In this document: positions 44,667-51,882 of the stretch, piece by piece | How positions within the stretch are numbered: position 1 is the first letter of the stretch | Layout: each line of letters starts with the position of its first letter | NCBI RefSeq assembly: GCF_014646755.1 | Contig: NZ_BMNW01000003.1 | Coordinates: 434,001-498,000, forward strand | From: Pseudomonas asuensis | GTDB taxonomy: Bacteria > Pseudomonadota > Gammaproteobacteria > Pseudomonadales > Pseudomonadaceae | Reading direction: 5' to 3' | DNA: 64,000 bases | Made by a program: the position numbers and the translations under genes | Notes under the pieces: generated by a model | Told to the model about the DNA's origin: nothing | Database searches by the model: none | The model's input: only the letters and a program-made list of their open reading frames with translations

Positions 44667-46385
44667 TTATGCCAGCAAGCCTTGCAGGATTTCCAGGGTA
44701 TCCGCTTCTTCCACGGGCTTGTCGTGACGCCAGCGCAGCATGCGTGGGAAGCGCACGGCAACGCCGCTTTTGTGCCGTGTGGAAAGGGCAATGCCTTCAA
44801 AGCCCAATTCAAACACCAACGTTGGTTCAACGCTGCGTACCGGGCCGAATTTCTCGACGGTCGTCTTGCGCACAATAGCATCTACCTTGCGCATCTCTTC
44901 GTCGGTCAGGCCCGAATAGGCCTTGGCGAAGGGTACCAGGGTGCGCTCGGTGCCGGGCGGGCCATCCCAAACGGCAAAGGTATAGTCGGTATAGAGGCTG
45001 GCACGTCTGCCATGGCCACGCTGGGCATAAATCAGCACAGCATCCACTGAGAAAGGATCAACCTTCCATTTCCACCAAACCCCCATGTCTTTTGTTCGGC
45101 CGACCCCATAGAGCGAGTCTCGCGCCTTTAGCATCATGCCTTCTACGCCTAAGCTTCGAGAGGCTTCCCGCTGCTGGGCAAGGTCTTGCCAGCTTTCGCC
45201 TGTAAGAAGTGGCGAGGGACGTAGAAGGGGGCTGTTGCATTGCGCTGTAACGGCTTCCAGCTGAGCGCGGCGTTCATGCTGTGGACGGTTGCGCCAGTCA
45301 TGGCCCTGCCACTCCAGCAGGTCATAGGCCAGGATAACGACGGGTATGTCTTCAAGCAGTTTCTTGCTTAAGGTCTTGCGACCAATGCGTTGTTGGAGCA
45401 GCGCGAAGGGCTTTACGCCAAACGGGATGGGTTCGTCCGGTGTATGCTCGGCCTGCTGATGTGTGATTTCTTCACTATTCATAAGCAGGTCAGGGCTTGT
45501 CTCGTCTTTCCAGACGACGATTTCACCATCGATCACCGTGCCATCAGGCAGGGAGGCCCCAAGCGTATGCAGCTCAGGAAAGCGGTCGGTCACTAGATCT
45601 TCGCCCCGTGACCAAATCCATAGACGGCCGTCACGTTTGACCAGCTGTGAGCGGATGCCGTCCCATTTCCATTCCACCTGCCAGTTTTCAACGGCGCCCA
45701 ACTGGGCTTCGAATTGTTCGACCGGCAGTTGCAAGGCGTGCGCCAGAAAAAATGGATAGGGTTGCCCGCCACGCTGCGCATGTTCGTCATCTGATTCGGG
45801 CGCGATAAGCGAAAGATAACGCTCGGCTGTAGGGCGGTGCGACAGGTCGGTATACCCCACCAAACGCTGGGCCACTCGCTTGGCATCCAAATCCGCCATG
45901 TTGGCCAGCGCACGGGTAACCAACAGCTTGGATACCCCTACACGAAACTCACCCGTGATGAGTTTGAGGCTGACCATCAGGCTGGGCCGGTCCAGCTGCG
46001 ACCAGAGCTGCGGTAGGCGTTCAGCCAGTTCTTCAGGGGCTAATCCACGCAGCGGCAGAAGCCGTTCTTCCATCCAAAGTGCGAGGCCTTCGTCCGAGAC
46101 ATGCTCAGCTGTAGGAATGAGGAGAGACATGGTTTCCGCCAGATCGCCGACGGCCTGATAGCTTTCTTCGAATAGCCATTCCGGCAGGCCTGAAGCAGCA
46201 ATTGTCAGCTCTCGAAGCTGGCGCGTAGGGACCGTCCGACGCGGGCGGCCACCTGCCAGGAAGTAGACGGCCCAGGCCGCATCGGCCGGGGCGGCTTGGC
46301 TGAAGTAGTCCTGCATGGCTTGGAGCTTGGCATTGCTTGAGGTCGTGGCGTCCAGGCGGGCATAGAGATCGGCGAAGGCTTTCAT
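44667..46385 (-). CDS. ATP-dependent DNA ligase (Lig of the Lhr-Lig-Exo-Pe set)
   Basis: A 572-residue ligase. The nucleotidyl-transferase motif I is EWKWDGIRSQLVKR, with Lys240 as the AMP-accepting residue; IDGEIVVWKD (motif III), EGMMLKARDSLYGVGRTKDMGVWWKWK (motifs IV and V) and the OB-fold KRVDPFSVDA-like segment follow. An N-terminal ligase DNA-binding domain occupies about residues 1-210. It is the ATP-dependent ligase that typically accompanies the helicase at 35222, exonuclease at 47884 and phosphoesterase at 34290, and is distinct from the NAD-dependent replicative ligase. Confidence 0.93.
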   Translation of the reverse strand: MKAFADLYARLDATTSSNAKLQAMQDYFSQAAPADAAWAVYFLAGGRPRRTVPTRQLRELTIAASGLPEWLFEESYQAVGDLAETMSLLIPTAEHVSDEGLALWMEERLLPLRGLAPEELAERLPQLWSQLDRPSLMVSLKLITGEFRVGVSKLLVTRALANMADLDAKRVAQRLVGYTDLSHRPTAERYLSLIAPESDDEHAQRGGQPYPFFLAHALQLPVEQFEAQLGAVENWQVEWKWDGIRSQLVKRDGRLWIWSRGEDLVTDRFPELHTLGASLPDGTVIDGEIVVWKDETSPDLLMNSEEITHQQAEHTPDEPIPFGVKPFALLQQRIGRKTLSKKLLEDIPVVILAYDLLEWQGHDWRNRPQHERRAQLEAVTAQCNSPLLRPSPLLTGESWQDLAQQREASRSLGVEGMMLKARDSLYGVGRTKDMGVWWKWKVDPFSVDAVLIYAQRGHGRRASLYTDYTFAVWDGPPGTERTLVPFAKAYSGLTDEEMRKVDAIVRKTTVEKFGPVRSVEPTLVFELGFEGIALSTRHKSGVAVRFPRMLRWRHDKPVEEADTLEILQGLLA

Positions 46386-46519
46386 GGTGGTCTCGCTTTC
46401 CTGTGCGGCGTTCTAAATCGATGAGTTTCAGCGCCGCTCTAAAAATAGAGCCAAATCACTGGCAGATTCATCGCTTCGCTGTAGTTATGAGCCTGGCAGA
46501 GAGAAAGGAGTTCTTTTAA

Positions 46520-46639
46520 ATGATGGCTATGCAGGATTTATCAACTGAAATGGAACGCGTAGTCCAGAGCAGCTTTCTAATGGCTTATTCGTCACGAGGT
46601 TGCAGTAGATGGGCGAGCGCTTACGTTTTCTCTGGATAG
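46520..46639 (+). CDS. Possible 39-residue upstream ORF
   Basis: A short frame begins at the ATG at 46520 with an AGGAG 9 bases upstream and overlaps the first 31 bases of the next gene (46609) in another frame. It reads MMAMQDLSTEMERVVQSSF... with no recognisable domain. The downstream start itself has a poor ribosome binding site, so translational coupling is possible. Confidence 0.35.
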   Translation: MMAMQDLSTEMERVVQSSFLMAYSSRGCSRWASAYVFSG

Positions 46640-47841
46640 CCAGCCGTGACAGTCTTTGGTTTATTCCTATGATCATGTCGCTGATCGCAGCCGGACTGGC
46701 CGCTGGGATCGTGTGGCTGGAGCGGCTGGGTATTATCAGTGCCGGTGATTACTTGCTCTGGTTGGCTGGTAGTACAGGTGAGGGCGCTCGCACGGTATTG
46801 TCGGCGATCGCTACCAGTGTCATGACGGTTACCGGTACCGTGTTTTCCATTATGATCGTCGCGTTGCAGCTATCCAGTAGCCAGTTCTCTCCACGCCAGC
46901 TTAGAAACTTCGTCTCTGATCGCGTCAATCAAGTTGTACTGGGTGCGCTTGTCGGCACGTTTACCTACAGCTTGATTGTGATGACCATGATTCGCTCTGC
47001 TTCACCTCAGTCAGCGTCGTTTGTGCCACAGATTGCTGTAGCGCTTAGCATAGGGTTGGCACTGATCAGTGTTGGATTGATTGTCTATTTTATCGATCAT
47101 GCCTCCCGCTCAATGCAGATTGCCGTCATCCTGCAACAGGTGACGCACCGTGCTACCGAGCAGATCGAGCATGCCTTTGCACCGCTCAATCAAAAACAAG
47201 CTGAGCCTGAGCCCTATGTGCGTGAGGCATTGGATAAAAAGGGGCACAGGCTTTGTAGCCAGCGGGGAGGGTATCTTCAGGCAATTGACAGAAAGGGTCT
47301 GCTAAAGCTGGCGTGTAAGCATGATCTTGTCATCCAGATGGAACATCGAACCGGGAGCTTTATTTTACCTGGCGATCCTATTGCCTCCATATGGCCTTCC
47401 GAGGCGTTGGACGATGCCCTGTTGGCTGAATTACGCAAAAAAACTGTTCTCGGCTCGGATCGTACTCCAGAGCAGGACATTGAGTACTGGATCATCGAGA
47501 TGTCTGATATTGCAATCAAGGCATTGTCACCTTCCATCAATGATCCCACTACGGCCTTTCGGGTCATTGATCGCTTATGCGAGGTGCTGGCTGTTTTGGG
47601 GCATCGACATCCTCGTGCGACACATTGCAGTAAGGATGGAAAGGTTCGGTTGATTGAGAGGCCCCTGACATTCAAATTGTCAGTAGGGCTCGCTTTTGAA
47701 CAGATTTATCACTTTGGGGAAAGCAACCCTTCAGTGCTCAAAAAGCTGGCCGACTCGGTGAATGCGCTCATGAAAGCCATCCCCCATGAGTGTAGGCCAG
47801 CGCTTATTCGCTATAGCCGTACACCACAGGCATCTGAGTAA
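46609..47841 (+). CDS. DUF2254 membrane protein
   Basis: A 410-residue inner-membrane protein of the DUF2254 family, with two N-terminal helix pairs (about residues 16-38 and 62-86), then further helices near 105-125 and 140-163, and a C-terminal soluble region (residues about 200-400). The VTGTVFSIMIVALQLSSSQFSPRQLRNFVSD segment is the family signature. Function is unknown. The gene separates the ligase from the exonuclease of the DNA-repair set and runs in the opposite direction. Confidence 0.88.
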   Translation: MGERLRFLWIASRDSLWFIPMIMSLIAAGLAAGIVWLERLGIISAGDYLLWLAGSTGEGARTVLSAIATSVMTVTGTVFSIMIVALQLSSSQFSPRQLRNFVSDRVNQVVLGALVGTFTYSLIVMTMIRSASPQSASFVPQIAVALSIGLALISVGLIVYFIDHASRSMQIAVILQQVTHRATEQIEHAFAPLNQKQAEPEPYVREALDKKGHRLCSQRGGYLQAIDRKGLLKLACKHDLVIQMEHRTGSFILPGDPIASIWPSEALDDALLAELRKKTVLGSDRTPEQDIEYWIIEMSDIAIKALSPSINDPTTAFRVIDRLCEVLAVLGHRHPRATHCSKDGKVRLIERPLTFKLSVGLAFEQIYHFGESNPSVLKKLADSVNALMKAIPHECRPALIRYSRTPQASE

Positions 47842-47883
47842 ACCGTAGCCGCCTGGAGTGCTATCTTCTGGGCGGCTAAGTTC

Positions 47884-48894
47884 TTATGAGCTATTTTCTG
47901 TCTCTGCTTCTTCCTCGCCATATTCTGTTGTAAAACCCTGTGCATCCAGCCCTTGTTCGCGTAGATAGCGGACCAGCACGCTCACCGATCCATGAGTCAC
48001 CATGACCCGCTCGGCCCCGGTCTGCTCAATAGCCCAAAGCAGGCCCGGCCAGTCAGCATGGTCGGAAAGCACAAAACCACGGTCCACACCACGGCGCCGC
48101 CGTGTGCCGCGCAGCATCATCCAGCCGCTGGCAAACGCATCGCTGTGCTCGCCAAAACGACGAATCCATGTACTGCCGCCTGCCGAAGGTGGTGCGATAA
48201 TCAGCGCTTTGCGCAGAAGCGGGTCGCTTTTCTTGAAATCACCCGCATAGTGGGTTTCTGGAATATAAACGCCGCCCTCGCGGTAGACCCGATTGAGCGG
48301 TTCTACTGCACCATGAGTCAAGATGGGACCGATACTGGCGTCGATTCCATGGAGGATGCGCTGGGCTTTGCCGAAGGCATAGCAGTACAGTACGCTGGCG
48401 CGGTCCTCTGCAGCATTCTGCCGCCACCAGGTATTGATCTGCTCGAAAATTTCGGTTTGCGGCTGCCATGTATAGATCGGCAGCCCGAACGTAGATTCGG
48501 TAATAAAGGTGTGGCAACGTATGGGCTCGAAGGCATCGCAGGTCCCGTCTGGCTCTACCTTGTAGTCACCTGACGCTACCCAGACCTCCCCTTGATACTC
48601 CAGTCGTACCTGAGCTGAACCAAGCACATGCCCGGCCGGGTGAAGGCTGATCTTCACTCCATGATGGTCGATGACCTCACCATAGCCCAACGTTTGGAGA
48701 TTGATGTCCTGTCCCAATCGGGAGCGAAGGATACCTTCACTAGGCGCCGATGCGAGGTAATGCTGGTTTCCCCAGCGCGCATGATCGCCATGGGCATGGG
48801 TAATGACGGAGCGCTCAACGGGGCGCCAGGGGTCGATGTAAAAATCTCCGGGTGGGCAGTAGAGACCTTCAGGTCGGGCGATGACAAGATCCAT
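47884..48894 (-). CDS. Ligase-associated DNA exonuclease (metallo-beta-lactamase fold)
   Basis: A 336-residue beta-CASP-type nuclease. The metal motif THAHGDHARWG (HxHxDH, near residue 36), LHPAGHVLGSAQV, VASGDYK and the C-terminal SDHADW match the exonuclease that travels with the Lhr-Core helicase, ligase and phosphoesterase. The start is the ATG at 48894. It is on the same strand as the ligase, with the DUF2254 gene inserted between in the opposite direction. Confidence 0.92.
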   Translation of the reverse strand: MDLVIARPEGLYCPPGDFYIDPWRPVERSVITHAHGDHARWGNQHYLASAPSEGILRSRLGQDINLQTLGYGEVIDHHGVKISLHPAGHVLGSAQVRLEYQGEVWVASGDYKVEPDGTCDAFEPIRCHTFITESTFGLPIYTWQPQTEIFEQINTWWRQNAAEDRASVLYCYAFGKAQRILHGIDASIGPILTHGAVEPLNRVYREGGVYIPETHYAGDFKKSDPLLRKALIIAPPSAGGSTWIRRFGEHSDAFASGWMMLRGTRRRRGVDRGFVLSDHADWPGLLWAIEQTGAERVMVTHGSVSVLVRYLREQGLDAQGFTTEYGEEEAETENSS

Positions 48895-48997
48895 GGCGTC
48901 GTTGGTATCGCTCTTGATGGGCTTATCTAGTAAGAGCGAAACGGAACGAATCGGTTCGGACAGGCTGTTGCAGCATGATGAGCTAAGGATACCTCGC

Positions 48998-50584
48998 TTA
49001 TATGGCGGGTTCCTTGCGGGGCGTCTGGGGTATGTAGCACCCGTGGCGATTTAGTAGCTCTGGAATCTCGGCGTTGGGCACCGCCTTACTAAAGAGAAAC
49101 CCTTGGCCGAACTCGCACCCAGCTTCGCGTAGCCACTGGAGTTGATAGTCATGCTCAATGCCTTCGGCAATGGACGGCATGTTCAACCCATGGCCTAGCC
49201 CCAGCATGCAGCGTACGATCTTGTCATCCTTCTCATTGATGACCATGGAGTCGATGAACTCACGATCGATCTTCAGTTTATCAAAAGTAAAGCGGCTGAT
49301 CTGAGCCATGCTTGAGTAACCCGTCCCAAAGTCATCGACGGCGATGCGTACCCCTAACTCTCGCAGCATGTCCAGGTTGAGTTTGGCCTGCTTGATGTCC
49401 TTGACGATGGCCGTTTCGGTAATTTCGATTTCCAGGTGCGATGCGTTAAAGCCGGTTTCAAGCAGAATACGTTCGATGCGGTCCGGTAACAGAGGATCTC
49501 GCAGGTCGATGGCGCTCAGGTTGAAAGACAGGTAGATACCTGCGGGCCAATGCTTGGCTTCAATGCAGGCTTTGCGCAGGAGGTAATCCGTAAGCTCGGT
49601 CATCAGCCCGCTTTCCTCGGCTGCCGGGATAAACTTGTCCGGGATAATGGAGCCATGTACCGGATGGTCAAGGCGCGCAAGGGCTTCGAAGCCGGCAATG
49701 GTCATTCCATCCAGCGCAACGATTGGTTGATATTCGGGCCTTACATAACCGTGCTCAATCGCCTCGCGTAATGCCTGGGCAATCATGGACTGTTGTTCCA
49801 GCAGGTGATCTTGGTCCATATCAAAAAAACGGATAATGTTTTTGCCGTTTCGCTTGCCTTGATAGAGCGCGACATCCGCCCGGCGCAGCAGTGTGCTGAT
49901 GTCCTGCCCGTCATTTGGATAATGTGAAACGCCGAACGTAGCCGCGGCTGTCAATGCAGTCGAACCATGGATCACTGGGCTTGCAATCAGACCGGCCAAG
50001 CCATTCAAAATGGCATGGGCTGCTGTCTCGCTTTTGGCAGAGTGCAGAAGAACCGCAAACTCATCGCCACCCAGACGACAGATAAAATCGCCTTTAGGGA
50101 GTGCCGTAGCCACACGCTGCGAGATTTCTTCAAGCAATTTATCGCCGGTGATATGGCCATAAATGTCATTGATGGCCTTGAAGCCATCCAGGTCGAAAAC
50201 GGATAGAAAAAAAGGCTCTGGCATGCCGCGTACTGTTTGTGCGAAGTGCTCATTCAGCGCGCGCCGGTTCGGCAAATGCGTGAGATTGTCATGGTTGGCC
50301 AGGTGATAGGCTTCTTCCTGGGCCTGCTTGCGCGCCTTGATTTCCTTGCGCATGTCAGCGATACGGCGAAACCCGAAGAAAAAGCCGCACCAGCCAATAA
50401 TGATAAAAGCCGTGATGCACTCATCGATCTGCCATTCTTCATGGGTAAAGCTGAATGCTACAAGATGCTCGAAAAAATCACATTCGATCATCACCACTAG
50501 CAATACGATACCGACAGCAATGATGCCAGCAAGGTCTCTGAAGTGCCTTTTGTGCATTGAATAAAAAAAGGTCTTCGGAGACAT
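48998..50584 (-). CDS. Membrane GGDEF-EAL protein
   Basis: A 528-residue cyclic-di-GMP enzyme. Two helices (about residues 17-36 and 55-72) enclose a short periplasmic loop. The GGDEF domain is intact (RLGGDEFAV at 170-178) with no I-site Arg-x-x-Asp at the usual distance, and the EAL domain is intact (FEALARL at 299-305, DDFGTGYS, EITETAI). Both activities are possible. It has no GAF or PAS domain. It lies 186 bases downstream of cobA on the same strand, with a 20-bp palindrome between. Confidence 0.9.
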   Translation of the reverse strand: MSPKTFFYSMHKRHFRDLAGIIAVGIVLLVVMIECDFFEHLVAFSFTHEEWQIDECITAFIIIGWCGFFFGFRRIADMRKEIKARKQAQEEAYHLANHDNLTHLPNRRALNEHFAQTVRGMPEPFFLSVFDLDGFKAINDIYGHITGDKLLEEISQRVATALPKGDFICRLGGDEFAVLLHSAKSETAAHAILNGLAGLIASPVIHGSTALTAAATFGVSHYPNDGQDISTLLRRADVALYQGKRNGKNIIRFFDMDQDHLLEQQSMIAQALREAIEHGYVRPEYQPIVALDGMTIAGFEALARLDHPVHGSIIPDKFIPAAEESGLMTELTDYLLRKACIEAKHWPAGIYLSFNLSAIDLRDPLLPDRIERILLETGFNASHLEIEITETAIVKDIKQAKLNLDMLRELGVRIAVDDFGTGYSSMAQISRFTFDKLKIDREFIDSMVINEKDDKIVRCMLGLGHGLNMPSIAEGIEHDYQLQWLREAGCEFGQGFLFSKAVPNAEIPELLNRHGCYIPQTPRKEPAI

Positions 50585-50726
50585 GAGCAGCTCGGTGGCA
50601 GGATCAATCGAAGTAAGCAGGGTCTAGGGCAGGATGTGGCCCCTGTCGTGTTATCGACGCTTGGCAGACGAAGTTGATAGTAGCATTATGCTACGAATAT
50701 AAAAGCAATAAACATAAAATGACCCT

Positions 50727-50746
50727 GAGTGACCAATTGGTCACTC
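50727..50746. repeat. Perfect 20-bp palindrome
   Basis: GAGTGACCAATTGGTCACTC lies between cobA (stop at 50770) and the GGDEF-EAL gene (start at 50584). As RNA it would form an 8-bp stem with loop AATT and be followed on the minus strand by TTTTAT seven bases later, so it may be a terminator of cobA or an operator. Confidence 0.7.
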
Positions 50747-50769
50747 TGTGACGGACAAGCGTTTAGGGA

Positions 50770-51525
50770 TTATCCAGCCAGCGTAGCCTGGGCATGCTCA
50801 AGCGGTATATAAAGTGCCTGAGCGGCGGCTACTTCACCAATAATGAGAATCGCCGGGCTTTTCAGCTGGAAAAGTGCTGCGTCGGCCAGCATATTGCCAA
50901 GCGTACTGCGGTATTCCCGCTGCTCTGGTAATGACGCATTTTCGATCATGGCAACCGGAGTGGCTGCATTCATTTGGCCAGCCAATAATCCCTGCTGGAC
51001 GTCGTTTATCCGTGACACCCCCATGTAGACAACAAGTGTTGTGCCACTCTGGGCCAAGGCCTGCCAATTCAAGGAGCTGTCGTCCTGGGTATGGGCTGTA
51101 ACCAGCGTAACGCCACGGGCAATGCCGCGGTGAGTGAGCGAAATGCCGCAGTTCGTAGCACCCGCAAGACCGGCGGTAATGCCATTGACGATTTCAGCCT
51201 GAACGCCATGCATGGCTAGCCACTCAGCTTCTTCGCCGCCTCGGCCAAAAATGCAAGGGTCGCCGCCCTTGAGGCGCGCCACAACTTTGCCTTGGCGTAC
51301 ATAGCGCAGCATCAGGCGATGAATGAACGCTTGAGGCGTTGAACGGCAACCGCCTCGTTTGCCCACCTTGATGATTTGTGCGGTTGGGCAGTGTTCCAGC
51401 ACGGCGGGATTGACCAGATCATCAATCAGAACCACGTGTGCCTCGCCTAGTGCGCGAACAGCCTTGAGGGTCAAGAGTTCCGGATCGCCAGGGCCTGCGC
51501 CGATCAGCCAGACTTTTGCGTTCAT
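50770..51525 (-). CDS. cobA: Uroporphyrinogen-III C-methyltransferase (CobA, nitrite assimilation type)
   Basis: A 251-residue SUMT that makes precorrin-2 on the way to siroheme, the cofactor of NirB. The motifs VWLIGAGPGDPELLTLKAVRAL, GDPCIFGRGGEEAEWL, AGATNCGISLTHRGIARGVTLVTAH and the final GEV are present. The ATG at 51525 has GAGGG upstream; a longer frame from 51585 has no family match. It is preceded by a sigma-54 promoter and a leader with two hairpins, and follows nasA in the P. aeruginosa-like order. Confidence 0.94.
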   Translation of the reverse strand: MNAKVWLIGAGPGDPELLTLKAVRALGEAHVVLIDDLVNPAVLEHCPTAQIIKVGKRGGCRSTPQAFIHRLMLRYVRQGKVVARLKGGDPCIFGRGGEEAEWLAMHGVQAEIVNGITAGLAGATNCGISLTHRGIARGVTLVTAHTQDDSSLNWQALAQSGTTLVVYMGVSRINDVQQGLLAGQMNAATPVAMIENASLPEQREYRSTLGNMLADAALFQLKSPAILIIGEVAAAQALYIPLEHAQATLAG

Positions 51526-51624
51526 GTATATACCCTCATCATCAGCTAGGTTCTGTACCAGAGGTGCCTGCGTTTGGCTAACCAATGGTTGGTATCTTTT
51601 CGTGCAGACTTTAATTCAGGACAA

Positions 51625-51668
51625 ATAAAAAAGGCGCACCCGCTGTTTCCAGCTGGGACGCCTTTGTC
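51625..51668 (-). terminator. Leader terminator of cobA
   Basis: Minus-strand ACAAAGGCG...CGCCTTTTTT forms a long stem with a T-run, 100 bases before the cobA start. It is the second hairpin of the antitermination leader. Confidence 0.75.
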
Positions 51669-51705
51669 CGGTTCTGTTTAGGTCTTGAGAGACCGCTCAG
51701 AAAAT

Positions 51706-51729
51706 GCAGCAATCGCCATTGACCGCTAC
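51706..51729 (-). promoter_or_regulatory. ANTAR-type antiterminator hairpin of cobA leader
   Basis: GTAGCGGTC and GATTGCTGC form a 9-bp stem (with G-U pairs) around the six-base loop AATGGC. It begins 11 bases after the expected sigma-54 start and precedes the terminator stem. A-x-x-G hexaloops are recognised by ANTAR domains such as NasT. Confidence 0.75.
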
Positions 51730-51751
51730 ATCAAATGTCAGACAAATCAGT

Positions 51752-51766
51752 GCAGTGATTATGCCA
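51752..51766 (-). promoter_or_regulatory. Sigma-54 promoter of cobA
   Basis: Minus-strand TGGCATAATCACTGC, GG and GC dinucleotides 12 bases apart, close to TGGCACGNNNNTTGC. Expected start near 51740. Confidence 0.7.
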
Positions 51767-51823
51767 AGTATTGGAAGTGGCGGTGTAGAGCTCTTTTCAT
51801 CAGGATCATGAGCAGTTACCACT

Positions 51824-51874
51824 CTATACATGCACTCTCTTGGTGGGGATTGCCCTTAAAGGGTGCATGTATAG
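51824..51874. repeat. 12-bp inverted repeat after nasA
   Basis: CTATACATGCAC (51824-51835) and GTGCATGTATAG (51863-51874) are a perfect inverted repeat with a 27-base loop, starting 9 bases past the nasA stop. There is no T-run. It may be an mRNA-end hairpin; the TGCAC/GTGCA ends also resemble NtrC half-sites. Confidence 0.75.
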
Positions 51875-51882
51875 GCTTGCAC

